Shown: one piece after another, positions 1 through 6,734 of the stretch | Layout: each line of letters opens with the position of its first letter | Numbering within the stretch: the stretch's first letter is position 1 | NCBI RefSeq assembly: GCF_014904065.1 | Contig: NZ_JACXJG010000025.1 | Span: 14,540 to 24,934, forward strand | Source: Gulosibacter sediminis | GTDB taxonomy: Bacteria; Actinomycetota; Actinomycetes; Actinomycetales; Microbacteriaceae | Length of the DNA stretch: 10,395 nt | Reading direction: 5' to 3' | Made by a program: the position numbers and the translations under genes | The notes under the pieces: model-generated | What the model saw: the letters and a program-made list of their open reading frames with translations, nothing else | The model's database searches: none | What the model was told of the DNA's origin: nothing

Positions 1-241
1 CGAGGTTGCCGAGACCGGCGCCGATCTGGCCCACGCCCTTGAGCGTGCTCGTGACGAAGCTCGGCACGTAGGTGTCGACGAGGCCAGCAACGTTATCGCG
101 CTGCTTCACAACGGCCTTCGAATTCCAGAGTGCGTCTGCGCGCTCCGAAATCTGCTCGTATCTTTCGCGTCCTGCACGGGTCCCCAGTACGTATCCCGTG
201 GCGATGCCGGCAATGAGTGCGATCTTGGTTGCAGCCTTCAT
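1..241 (-). CDS. YtxH-like small membrane protein, partial (C-terminus outside window)
   Basis: Eighty N-terminal residues are visible; the gene runs off the left edge. The protein opens with a short hydrophobic helix (about residues 6-20) carrying the motif GYVLGTRAGRERYEQI. That motif is characteristic of actinobacterial YtxH-domain proteins: a Gly-rich membrane segment followed by a basic, amphipathic region. Such proteins are thought to be membrane-associated and general-stress related, but their biochemical role is not settled. The ATG at 241 is chosen because a Shine-Dalgarno-like GAAGGA (minus strand) lies about 6-7 nt upstream and the helix begins immediately. It lies 82 bp downstream of the M13 peptidase gene on the same strand, with an AT-rich stretch between them (around 291-300) that could hold its own promoter. 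Family assignment is fairly secure; function is not inferred. Confidence 0.72.
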   Translation of the reverse strand, partial: MKAATKIALIAGIATGYVLGTRAGRERYEQISERADALWNSKAVVKQRDNVAGLVDTYVPSFVTSTLKGVGQIGAGLGNL

Positions 242-323
242 GGTGCGTCCTTCACAGTCGGTGGGTGATCCGGCAAACCACGTTAGTCACCGGATATATC
301 GGTTTCGTGAGAGTGGACCCGCG

Positions 324-2309
324 CTACCAAATCTCAACACGGTCAGCTTCGTCAAGCCAAAGCGCGTCGTCGGGGCCAACCTCGAAGGCGTCGTAGAACG
401 GGGTGAGGTTGCGCACGATCTGGTTGCAGCGGAACTCGGCGGGCGAGTGCGGGTCGACCGCGAGCAACATCTTCATGTATTCGGGGCGACGCTTCTCGCG
501 CCAAGCCTGGGCCCACGACAGGTAGAAGCGCTGGGCGCCCGTGAGCCCGTCGATGACCGGCGACTCGGCCCCGTCGAGGTGGCGCAGGTACGCCTTCCAG
601 GCAATGCCAAGGCCGCCGAGGTCGCCGATGTTCTCACCGATCGTGAGCTCACCGTTGACGGTCTCGCCGTCGAGGTCCGCGGGAGAGAGGGCCGAGTATT
701 GGCCGATGAGCGAGGCCGTGTGTTGCTCGAAGGCCTCGCGGTCGGACTCGGTCCACCAGTCGACGAGCCGGCCGTCGCCGTCGTACTTCGACCCCTGGTC
801 GTCAAAGCCGTGGCCGATCTCGTGGCCGATCACCGCGCCAATGGCGCCGTAGTTCGCCGCCGCATCGCGGTGTTCGTCGAAGAACGGCAGCTGCAGGATT
901 GCCGCGGGGAACACGATCTCGTTCTGGTTCGGCAGGTAGTAGGCATTCACCGTCTGCGGGGTCATGAGCCACAGGTCTCGGTCGACCGCCTTGCCGATGC
1001 GCGCGTAGACGCGCTCGGTCTCGACGACCGTCGAGCGGCGCACGTTACCGACGAGGTCGCGGGGCGACACCTCGAGCTGCGAGTAGTCGAGCCACTTCAC
1101 GGGATAGCCGATTTTTGGCGTGAACTTCGCAAGCTTCTCGAGCGCCTTGCGCTTCGTGTCTTCGCCCATCCACTCGAGCTCGGTGATCGAGTCGCCGTAG
1201 GCGGCGAGCAGATCGGCCACGAGCGCATCCATCTTGCTCTTGGCCTCCGGCTTGAAGTGGCGGCGCACGTACTCCTCGCCGACGACCTCGCCGAGCAGAC
1301 CCTCGACGTGGGCGACGCCGCGCTTCCAGCGGGCGCGCTGCTGGGGCACGCCCTGCAGCGTGGTGCCATAGAACTCGAAGTTCACCGACGAGATCTCGGG
1401 CGAGAGCACCGCCGAGTAGCCCAGCGCGATGCGCCAGATGAGCCAGTCGCGCCACGCGTCGAGGCGGTCCTCGGTGAGCAGCGTCGCGACGCCTTCGAAG
1501 AAGCTCGGCTCGCTCACGACGAAGCGATCGAGCGCACCCTCGGGCAGCTGCAGCTCCTGCAGCCAACCGCGCATGTCGAGCCCCTCGAACTTCGCGAGGA
1601 ACTCGTCGAGCGTTGTCGGGTTGTAGGTCTGGTCGGCCTCGCGCGTGCGCACGACGTCCCAGTGGTGCTTCGCGATCTCGGTCTCGAGGTCGAAGATCCG
1701 CTGTGCGCGACCCTCGGGGTTCGGCACGTCAACGAGGCGCAGCATCCGGTCGATGTGCGCGACGTAGGCCTCGCGGATCGGCGCGTACTGCTCTTCGCGG
1801 TAGTACGACTCGTCGGGCAGGCCAAGGCCGCCCTGCTCGGCGTAGAGGATGTTCGTGTCGGGGTCGCCGACGTCGCCGATGACGTACATCGCGGCGAAGC
1901 CGGAAACACCCTGGCGCTCCTGACGGCCGAGCACCCAGAGGAACTCCTCGATCGATGAGACGACGAGCGCCTGCATGATGTCCTGCGTAATCGGTTCGGC
2001 GCCGAGGCGGGTCAGCAGCTCCTCGTCCATGAACGCGGCGTAGGCGTCGGCCGCCTTGCGCAGCGGCGTGCCGGGCTCAGCGTCGGCGTGCTCCTCGAGG
2101 ATCTCGCGCACCGCGACCTCGGCCTCATCGGCGAGTTGGTGGAACGAGCCGTAGCCGCTCTTGTCAGCGGGAATCTCGGTCTCGCGCAGCCAGGCGCCAT
2201 TGACGTGACGGAACAGGTCGTCCTGCACCCGAACATCCTGGTCAAACGAACCGCTGTCGATGCCCGAGGGCAGCTGCTCGGTGGGCTCCGTTGCATTCTC
2301 TGCAGTCAT
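324..2309 (-). CDS. M13 family zinc metalloendopeptidase (neprilysin/PepO/Zmp1-like), cytoplasmic
   Basis: The 661-residue product matches the usual length of the M13 family, which cleaves oligopeptides using one zinc ion. Visible landmarks are the N-terminal M13 region ending around residue 400, then NAYYLP (455-460, substrate-binding), the zinc motif HEIGH (H496, E497, H500), and ENIGD (E559 as third zinc ligand, D563). The C-terminal VRNLTPFYDAF...VEIW ends in the conserved Trp. All catalytic residues are present. There is no signal peptide or membrane anchor, as in mycobacterial Zmp1 and bacterial PepO, so a cytosolic peptidase is inferred. The ATG at 2309 is preferred over the open frame extending to 2486: the extension lies in the divergent MATE gene, reads as low-complexity Arg-rich sequence, and TAGGGT ends 7 nt before this ATG, suggesting a leaderless mRNA. 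Substrate unknown. Confidence 0.95.
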   Translation of the reverse strand: MTAENATEPTEQLPSGIDSGSFDQDVRVQDDLFRHVNGAWLRETEIPADKSGYGSFHQLADEAEVAVREILEEHADAEPGTPLRKAADAYAAFMDEELLTRLGAEPITQDIMQALVVSSIEEFLWVLGRQERQGVSGFAAMYVIGDVGDPDTNILYAEQGGLGLPDESYYREEQYAPIREAYVAHIDRMLRLVDVPNPEGRAQRIFDLETEIAKHHWDVVRTREADQTYNPTTLDEFLAKFEGLDMRGWLQELQLPEGALDRFVVSEPSFFEGVATLLTEDRLDAWRDWLIWRIALGYSAVLSPEISSVNFEFYGTTLQGVPQQRARWKRGVAHVEGLLGEVVGEEYVRRHFKPEAKSKMDALVADLLAAYGDSITELEWMGEDTKRKALEKLAKFTPKIGYPVKWLDYSQLEVSPRDLVGNVRRSTVVETERVYARIGKAVDRDLWLMTPQTVNAYYLPNQNEIVFPAAILQLPFFDEHRDAAANYGAIGAVIGHEIGHGFDDQGSKYDGDGRLVDWWTESDREAFEQHTASLIGQYSALSPADLDGETVNGELTIGENIGDLGGLGIAWKAYLRHLDGAESPVIDGLTGAQRFYLSWAQAWREKRRPEYMKMLLAVDPHSPAEFRCNQIVRNLTPFYDAFEVGPDDALWLDEADRVEIW

Positions 2310-2322
2310 ACGCCCAACCCTA
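2310..2322 (-). promoter_or_regulatory. Leaderless -10 element of the M13 peptidase gene
   Basis: On the minus strand TAGGGT (2322-2317) is followed by exactly 7 nt and then the ATG at 2309, so transcription would start on or next to the A of the ATG. No Shine-Dalgarno is seen and no convincing -35 hexamer. The TANNNT spacing matches leaderless genes known in actinobacteria. Confidence 0.6.
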
Positions 2323-2362
2323 TGCCAGGCCAGCCGCGACCGAGGTGGGTGCGAATGCTTCC

Positions 2363-2375
2363 TACAATGGGCGCG
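2363..2375 (+). promoter_or_regulatory. Leaderless -10 element of the MATE transporter gene
   Basis: TACAAT (2363-2368, five of six consensus -10 bases) is followed by 7 nt and the ATG at 2376. It is the best -10 match among the core-like genes here and lies back to back with the peptidase promoter. The two inferred transcription starts are 67 bp apart on opposite strands, so one bound regulator could affect both. Confidence 0.65.
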
Positions 2376-3698
2376 ATGGCCACACAGCAACTCACGCGCC
2401 GGATGCTGGCGCTCGCGATCCCCGCCCTCGGCGCGCTGATCGCGCAGCCGCTGTTCGTCGCGACCGACACCGCAATGGTCGGCCACCTCGGCGAACCGGT
2501 GCTCGCGGGCCTCGCCGTCGGCTCGACCGTCGTCACGACGCTCGTCGGGCTCATGGTGTTTCTCGCCTACACGACGACCCCGATGGTCGCCCGTCGCCTC
2601 GGCGCCGGCGACAAGCCCGGGGCCGTGCGCGCGGGCATCGACGGCATGTGGCTCGGCCTGGGCTGCGGCGTCGTGCTGCTGCTGATCGGCCTGCCGCTTG
2701 CATCGCCGATCGTCGCGAGCTTCACGCAGGATGCGCTGGTCGCCGACGCGGCAATGAGCTACCTCACGATCTCGCTCTGGGGCCTACCCGGCATGCTGCT
2801 CACGCTCGCCGCGACCGGCCTGCTTCGCGGACTGCAGGACACCCGCACCCCGCTCATCGTCTCGGTCGCCGGCGCCCTTGCGAACGTGCTGCTCAACGCC
2901 GTATTCATCTACGGCCTCAACCTCGGAATCGCAGGTTCGGCCCTCGGCACCGTCGTCGCTGAGTGGGGCATGGCGCTCGTCTACGTCGCCATCGCCCGCA
3001 AGGCGGCGATCGCACACGGCGTGACCCTGCAGCCTGGCATCGGTGACCCACGCCAGGCGCTCACCGCCTCAGGCCTCATGATTCTGCGCACCGTGACGAT
3101 GCGCATTGCGCTCATCGTGCTCGTCTGGGCTGGCGGCCAGCTCGGCGTCACCGAGCTCGCGACGCTGCAGGTGACGTACACGATCTACAACGTGCTCGTG
3201 TTCGTGCTCGACGCGCTTGCGATCGCCGCGCAGGCGATGGTCGGCCACGACCTCGGCGTCGGCGACCGCGACACCGTGCGGCGCGTGACGCGGCTGCTGA
3301 TCTGGTGGGGCATCGGGCTCGGCCTCGCGCTCGGGGTGCTCGTCGCCGTGACTTCGAGCGTGCTCGGCTACATCTTCACGACCGATGCGCGCGTGCTCGA
3401 GCTGCTGCCCGGCGCAATCGCGACGATGGCCGCGACGCTGCCGCTGTGCGGCTTCGTATTCGCGCTCGACGGCGTACTCATCGGCGCGGGCGACATTGCC
3501 TACCTCGCGTGGGTCGGCCTGATCAACCTCGCCGTCTTCGCGGTGTGCGTCTGGCTCGTGCTCACACTCGTACCCGCCGAGAGCGGCCTCTACTGGCTCT
3601 GGGCCGCCTACGGCGGTGGCTTCATGCTCTCGCGCGGCGCGACGCTCGCCGTGCGGGTCGCAGGCAGCCGCTGGATCGTGACCGGCGCATCCCGCTAG
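2376..3698 (+). CDS. MATE family multidrug/metabolite efflux transporter (DinF-like)
   Basis: This 440-residue, very hydrophobic protein has about 12 predicted membrane helices in two pseudo-symmetric halves, the normal MATE size and fold. MATE carriers export cationic drugs or metabolites by proton or sodium antiport across the cytoplasmic membrane. Recognisable segments are the N-terminal PLFVATDTAMVGHLG (25-39, with the two Asp of the first helix), the loop GLLRGLQDTRTP (148-159), and the second-half counterpart FALDGVLIGAGD (362-373). The overall pattern is closest to the DinF branch. Substrate cannot be predicted. The ATG at 2376 is chosen over upstream in-frame ATGs at 2355 and 2367 and the longer open frame from 2088, because TACAAT ends 7 nt before it and the first helix begins soon after. 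It ends 35 bp before nucS. Confidence 0.92.
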   Translation: MATQQLTRRMLALAIPALGALIAQPLFVATDTAMVGHLGEPVLAGLAVGSTVVTTLVGLMVFLAYTTTPMVARRLGAGDKPGAVRAGIDGMWLGLGCGVVLLLIGLPLASPIVASFTQDALVADAAMSYLTISLWGLPGMLLTLAATGLLRGLQDTRTPLIVSVAGALANVLLNAVFIYGLNLGIAGSALGTVVAEWGMALVYVAIARKAAIAHGVTLQPGIGDPRQALTASGLMILRTVTMRIALIVLVWAGGQLGVTELATLQVTYTIYNVLVFVLDALAIAAQAMVGHDLGVGDRDTVRRVTRLLIWWGIGLGLALGVLVAVTSSVLGYIFTTDARVLELLPGAIATMAATLPLCGFVFALDGVLIGAGDIAYLAWVGLINLAVFAVCVWLVLTLVPAESGLYWLWAAYGGGFMLSRGATLAVRVAGSRWIVTGASR

Positions 3699-3721
3699 CC
3701 CGGCCGCGCACGCCGAGCAGC

Positions 3722-3733
3722 TAACCTATCGGG
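3722..3733 (+). promoter_or_regulatory. Leaderless -10 element of nucS
   Basis: TAACCT (3722-3727) is followed by 6 nt and the GTG start at 3734. There is no Shine-Dalgarno in the 35-bp gap after the MATE gene, so nucS probably has its own leaderless transcript in addition to any read-through. Confidence 0.55.
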
Positions 3734-4429
3734 GTGCGTTTGGTGATTGCTCGTTGCTCAGTCGACTATGTCGGTCGGCTCACTGCCCATTTGCCCGAGG
3801 CGACGCGTCTGCTGATCCACAAAGCCGACGGCTCGCTGCTCGTGCACAGCGACGGCGGCAGCTACAAGCCCCTCAACTGGATGAGCCCGCCGTGCGTGTT
3901 CGCCGAGGTCGAGCCGAGCGATGAGCAGGCGGATGCGGGCATCGCGAAGATCTGGGAGGTCACCCACAAGAAGACGGGCGACAAGCTCCGCGTGCAGCTT
4001 TTCGAGATCATCAGCGACTCCGACCACCACCTCGGCGTCGACCCGGGCCTCACCAAGGACGGCGTCGAGGCCCACCTGCAGGAGCTCCTCGCCGCGCAGA
4101 TCGAGCGACTCGGTGACGGCCACGAATTCGTGCGCCGCGAGTACATGACCGCGATCGGCCCCGTCGACATTCTCGCGCGCGACGAGTCGGGCAAGTCGGT
4201 CGCCGTCGAGATCAAGCGCCGAGGCGAAATCGATGGCGTCGAGCAACTCACGCGCTACCTCGAGCTGATGAACCGCGACCCGCTGCTCGCGCCTGTGACA
4301 GGCGTGTTTGCGGCGCAGGAGATCAAGCCGCAGGCCCGTACGCTCGCCGAGGACCGCGGCATTCGCTGCGTCGTACTCGACTACGACGACATGCGCGGCA
4401 CCGACTCGGGCGCTCCGCGGCTGTTCTAG
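3734..4429 (+). CDS. nucS: Mismatch-specific endonuclease NucS/EndoMS
   Basis: The 231-residue protein matches actinobacterial NucS end to end. The start [20 protein letters not shown] and the segment [11 protein letters not shown] (44-54) belong to the N-terminal DNA-binding half. The C-terminal half is the RecB-like nuclease domain with GPVDIL (D145), VEIKRRG (E159, K161) and EQLTRY (Q171, Y175), so the catalytic set is intact. NucS cuts both strands at certain mismatches (G:T, G:G, T:T in studied enzymes) and replaces MutS/MutL repair in most actinobacteria. The C-terminal tail PRLF resembles the short tail reported to contact the beta sliding clamp. The GTG at 3734 gives the conserved N-terminus and sits 6 nt after a -10 hexamer. 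Its TAG stop is part of the next gene's -10 hexamer. Confidence 0.97.
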   Translation: MRLVIARCSVDYVGRLTAHLPEATRLLIHKADGSLLVHSDGGSYKPLNWMSPPCVFAEVEPSDEQADAGIAKIWEVTHKKTGDKLRVQLFEIISDSDHHLGVDPGLTKDGVEAHLQELLAAQIERLGDGHEFVRREYMTAIGPVDILARDESGKSVAVEIKRRGEIDGVEQLTRYLELMNRDPLLAPVTGVFAAQEIKPQARTLAEDRGIRCVVLDYDDMRGTDSGAPRLF

Positions 4430-4439
4430 GCTGCCCGCG
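4427..4439 (+). promoter_or_regulatory. Leaderless -10 element of the glycosyltransferase, overlapping the nucS stop codon
   Basis: TAGGCT (4427-4432) begins with the nucS TAG stop codon itself; 7 nt later comes the ATG at 4440. The same three bases end one gene and start the -10 hexamer of the next. Confidence 0.5.
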
Positions 4440-5540
4440 ATGCGATTCTTCTTCGACGCCCGGTACATCCGCACCGACTTTCACGACGGCATCAGCCGCT
4501 ACACGGCGCAGCTCGGCAGCGCCGTGCACGCGCTCGCCGCCGACGAGGTGACGTTTCTCATTCATGACCGGCGCCAGCTCGAGCACCTGCCCGGGGGTGC
4601 CAACTGGCTGCTGTTTCACTCGAACGAGTCGGCGCTCGAGCCGATCGCGGCGCTGAAGCTGAACAAGTACCGGCCCGACGTCGTCTTCTCGCCGCTGCAG
4701 ACCATCGGCACGACCGGCCGCAAATACAAGGCGATCGTGACGCTGCACGACCTCATCTATTACCGGCACCGCCGCCCGCCGAGCAATCTCAATCTCGCGC
4801 TGCGCCTCGGCTGGCGCGCGTACCACCTCACCTACTGGCCGCAGCGGGCCGCACTCAATGGCGCCGATGCCGTTGCGACGGTGTCGGAGGTCTCGAAGCG
4901 CGAGATCGTCGGCCATCGCCTCACGAAGCGGCCGGTGCACGTGATTCCGAACGCGCCGAACGACCTGCGCGCGCTGCTGCCCGCCGGCGCGAGCCCCGCA
5001 TCCGGCACCGGCCGCAATCTCATCTATATGGGCTCGTTCATGCCCTACAAGAACGTCGAGACGCTCATTCGCGGCATGGAGCTGCTGCCCGGCCGCACCC
5101 TGCACCTGCTCAGCCGCATCTCGCCCGAGCGGCTCGAGGAGCTCGAGCGGGTGGTCGAGCAGACACCGCTCGCCGACGGCTCCGAGATCGTGTTCCACGG
5201 CGGCGTGAGCGATGAGGAGTACGCGGCCCTGCTCGCCGACGACGCGCTGCTCGTCTCCGCATCGCTCGACGAGGGCTACGGCCTGCCGATCGCCGAGGCC
5301 CTCGCGCTCGGCGTGCCCGCCGTGGTGAGCGACCTCGAGATCTTTCACGAGGTCGCGGGCGACGGCGCCGCCTACTTCGCGGCGACGAGCCCCGACGAGT
5401 TCGCGCAGCAGGTCGAATCACTCAGCACGCCCGAGGGGCGCCAGGCGACATCGGCCGCCGGTCTCGAGCACATTTCGCGGTTCACGTGGGCTGCCTCGGC
5501 GCAGCGGCTGCTCGAGCTGGCGCGCGAACTCAAGGGGTAG
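4440..5540 (+). CDS. GT4-family (GT-B fold) glycosyltransferase
   Basis: The 366-residue protein has the two-domain layout of retaining GT4 enzymes, which transfer a sugar from a nucleotide donor. The N-terminal acceptor domain opens with RFFFDARYI and the Gly-containing loop DGISRYT (16-22). The linker VSEVSKREI (148-156) precedes the C-terminal donor domain. There YMGSFMPYKN (196-205) supplies the phosphate-binding Lys, and DEGYGLPIAEALALG (277-291) holds the EX7E motif (E278, E286). No signal peptide or membrane helix is visible, so it likely acts at the cytoplasmic face of the membrane. Acceptor and donor are unknown; cell-wall glycan or lipid glycosylation is plausible. The ATG at 4440 gives the conserved N-terminus; an earlier in-frame start at 4308 lies inside nucS and encodes Arg-rich shadow sequence. 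It is the last core-like gene before the accessory block. Confidence 0.93.
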   Translation: MRFFFDARYIRTDFHDGISRYTAQLGSAVHALAADEVTFLIHDRRQLEHLPGGANWLLFHSNESALEPIAALKLNKYRPDVVFSPLQTIGTTGRKYKAIVTLHDLIYYRHRRPPSNLNLALRLGWRAYHLTYWPQRAALNGADAVATVSEVSKREIVGHRLTKRPVHVIPNAPNDLRALLPAGASPASGTGRNLIYMGSFMPYKNVETLIRGMELLPGRTLHLLSRISPERLEELERVVEQTPLADGSEIVFHGGVSDEEYAALLADDALLVSASLDEGYGLPIAEALALGVPAVVSDLEIFHEVAGDGAAYFAATSPDEFAQQVESLSTPEGRQATSAAGLEHISRFTWAASAQRLLELARELKG

Positions 5541-5553
5541 GGACCGAATCCGA

Positions 5554-5592
5554 GCGTCTAGATCTCGACACAAGTTGTCATTTTTTAGACGC
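5554..5592 (+). terminator. Nested inverted repeat with T-tract behind the glycosyltransferase (possible terminator)
   Basis: Outer arms GCGTCTA (5554-5560) and TAGACGC (5586-5592) are perfect complements. Between them a small hairpin GACA/TGTC (5567-5570 and 5576-5579, five-base loop) is followed by six T's (5581-5586). The short stem makes it a weak intrinsic terminator for the upstream gene; the larger palindrome could instead be a protein site just upstream of the bacteriocin promoter. Confidence 0.35.
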
Positions 5593-5605
5593 AGTACATT
5601 TGCTG

Positions 5606-5634
5606 TTGACAGCTGTCGTCGATCTGTGCAGAAT
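5606..5634 (+). promoter_or_regulatory. Sigma70-type promoter of the bacteriocin gene with a palindrome over the -35
   Basis: A perfect -35 TTGACA (5606-5611) is spaced 17 bp from CAGAAT (5629-5634, four of six consensus -10 bases), placing the transcript start near 5641, about 43 nt ahead of the bacteriocin ATG. The perfect 10-bp palindrome GACAGCTGTC (5608-5617) covers most of the -35 and could be a repressor site; the regulator is not in the window. This two-box promoter differs from the leaderless -10-only promoters of the neighbouring core-like genes. Confidence 0.6.
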
Positions 5635-5683
5635 TGCTACTGTCCCATGGAGCATTGATGCCATCTCAAACAGAGAGACTCCG

Positions 5684-6009
5684 ATGAAAAAAATCGTCTG
5701 GCAATCGTCCTAACAACCGCTGCTCTCACCGTCGCTAGCATTGCTGGCGGCGCGGGAGCCGCAAACGCAACAACTGAGTACCCACAAGGCGGTACTTGGC
5801 AATACGGTGTACACGAACCGTCCAGCACAATCTTGGTGTATTCGAACTACCACCACCCGTCCAAGAAGCATCGATCTACAGCATGCAATAAGAACTCGTG
5901 TAGTCGTTCCGCCGACAAGGGCGCAAACGTCTGGTCTTATGCGAGCATCACAGCGAGCGGATCCATCTTTGGCGGGAACGGCAACACCGCCTACTATCAC
6001 GTCTACTAG
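5684..6009 (+). pseudogene. Lactococcin 972-family bacteriocin precursor, frameshifted in an A-tract
   Basis: Read from the ATG at 5684 (weak GAGAG ribosome site at 5673-5677), translation stops after nine residues, MKKIVWQSS. One extra A in the seven-A run (5687-5693) would instead give a 108-residue precursor ending at the TAG 6007-6009. That precursor starts MKKNRL, continues with a hydrophobic core and small-residue stretch ending AGAANA (a Sec signal peptide of about 29 residues), then a mature part of about 79 residues. The mature part carries GGTWQYG, VYSNYHHPSKKHRS, ANVWSYA and TAYYHVY. These match from memory the layout of lactococcin 972 (GTWQHG, YSNYHHGSKTH, a central GVW, and an aromatic end), which inhibits septum formation by binding lipid II. 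The shifted frame has no ATG, GTG or TTG between the upstream TGA and the signal peptide. Two cysteines in ACNKNSC (C68, C73) are not in lactococcin 972. Confidence 0.85.
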
Positions 6010-6016
6010 TTGAGAG

Positions 6017-6056
6017 CTGCATGGCGGGATGACATTGTTCGTTGCCCGCCATGCGG
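6017..6056 (+). terminator. Strong stem-loop after the bacteriocin gene (terminator or attenuator)
   Basis: GCATGGCGGG (6019-6028) and CCCGCCATGC (6045-6054) form a perfect 10-bp stem, extended by one G-U wobble and one C-G pair to 12, with a 16-nt loop. It lies 8 nt after the bacteriocin stop. The bases after it are C-rich, not a T-tract, so it is not a classical intrinsic terminator. It may cut read-through or protect the 3' end of the bacteriocin mRNA, giving more bacteriocin message than cassette message. Confidence 0.6.
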
Positions 6057-6089
6057 CCCCTCCCCGTCTAGCAACCGGACCGGAGTTTA

Positions 6090-6734
6090 ATGATCGCCTG
6101 GAAGCACTCAAGGGATGCACTGCACGCTATCGCCACTTGTGTCGGGTTGGCGTTAGTTCTGAACGGCTGTACTGCAACCGCCGAAGAGCCGCATCAAGAC
6201 CTCGTGGACACCACAGAGAATCTATCAACAGAAGCTCCGGAATTCTCAGGCCCTTGGGCGAGTGAATTCACCGCAGCGTATCAAAAAGCACCGAATGCGC
6301 AAGTACGGGAGTATCTCGCTGACGAAGAAATTAGCGAGGCAGAGAAACAGACGTTAACCGAGTCATTCCGCACTTGTCTGGCCGCGCAGGGCGTAACCTT
6401 TGACGATTTCAACGAAGATGGTTCCTTCGAATTCACCTTCGAAGAATCGGTCGGCCCTGACAACGCGAACACAATCGCCGACGAGTGCTCTGCCAGCGAG
6501 GGTGTCGACACGGCGATAAGCCTCTACTATTCGATCCACGCCAACCCCGAAAACAAAGATCAAAGCGTCGATATCGCAGCATGCATGGTTCGTTCGGGCA
6601 CAGTGATCTCGACGTACAGTGCGGAGGACTACAAGTCATCGCCCCTCAGCGATTACGTTCTCGGCGACGAGGCGGCGGCGATCGAGGCAGTCCAGATGTG
6701 CGAGAGCAATCCGACGGGTGCCTTCGGTGGCTAG
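6090..6734 (+). CDS. Predicted lipoprotein with four conserved-looking cysteines, unknown function
   Basis: I do not recognise this 214-residue protein. It has a lipoprotein signal peptide: basic residues, a hydrophobic stretch (about 13-25) and LNGC with the lipidated Cys at 27, so it should be anchored on the outer face of the membrane. The exported part is acidic, with a Thr/Glu/Pro-rich linker (30-55) and a folded region (about 56-205). That region has four Cys, C96 (FRTCLAAQGV), C133 (ADECSASEG), C165 (IAACMVRSG) and C204 (VQMCESNP), likely paired in disulfides, plus an ISLYYSIHANPENKD motif (143-157). The ATG at 6090 follows GGAG (6082-6085) by only 4 nt. Its last 8 bp overlap the adaptor gene, so the two are translationally coupled. 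Position suggests an accessory or bacteriocin-sequestering role for the ABC system. GC is far below that of flanking genes. Confidence 0.8.
   Translation: MIAWKHSRDALHAIATCVGLALVLNGCTATAEEPHQDLVDTTENLSTEAPEFSGPWASEFTAAYQKAPNAQVREYLADEEISEAEKQTLTESFRTCLAAQGVTFDDFNEDGSFEFTFEESVGPDNANTIADECSASEGVDTAISLYYSIHANPENKDQSVDIAACMVRSGTVISTYSAEDYKSSPLSDYVLGDEAAAIEAVQMCESNPTGAFGG

Noticed and set aside
264..295. Two alternative small inverted repeats (GGTGA/TCACC and ATCCGG/CCGGAT) ahead of the YtxH-like gene
   Set aside because: Mutually exclusive 5-6 bp arms are expected by chance at this GC; not enough for a riboswitch or terminator call.
72..1958. 628-residue plus-strand open frame opposite the M13 peptidase
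   Set aside because: It is antisense to a gene with complete M13 motifs, shows no recognisable domain, and has the Val/Arg/Leu-rich makeup of a GC-rich shadow frame.
2088..2375. Upstream extension of the MATE frame to 2088
   Set aside because: It lies antisense inside the peptidase gene and adds 96 residues that no MATE protein has.
2310..2486. Upstream extension of the peptidase frame to an ATG at 2486
   Set aside because: It would overlap the MATE coding region, encodes Arg/His-rich noise, and ignores the -10 hexamer placed exactly for the ATG at 2309.
5486..5713. 75-residue plus-strand open frame running into the nine-residue bacteriocin start
   Set aside because: It starts inside the glycosyltransferase, spans the promoter, and only its end coincides with the MKKIVWQSS peptide.
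5710..6120. 136-residue minus-strand open frame over the bacteriocin
   Set aside because: The plus-strand frame here has signal peptide and bacteriocin motifs; the reverse frame has no family resemblance and no ribosome site.
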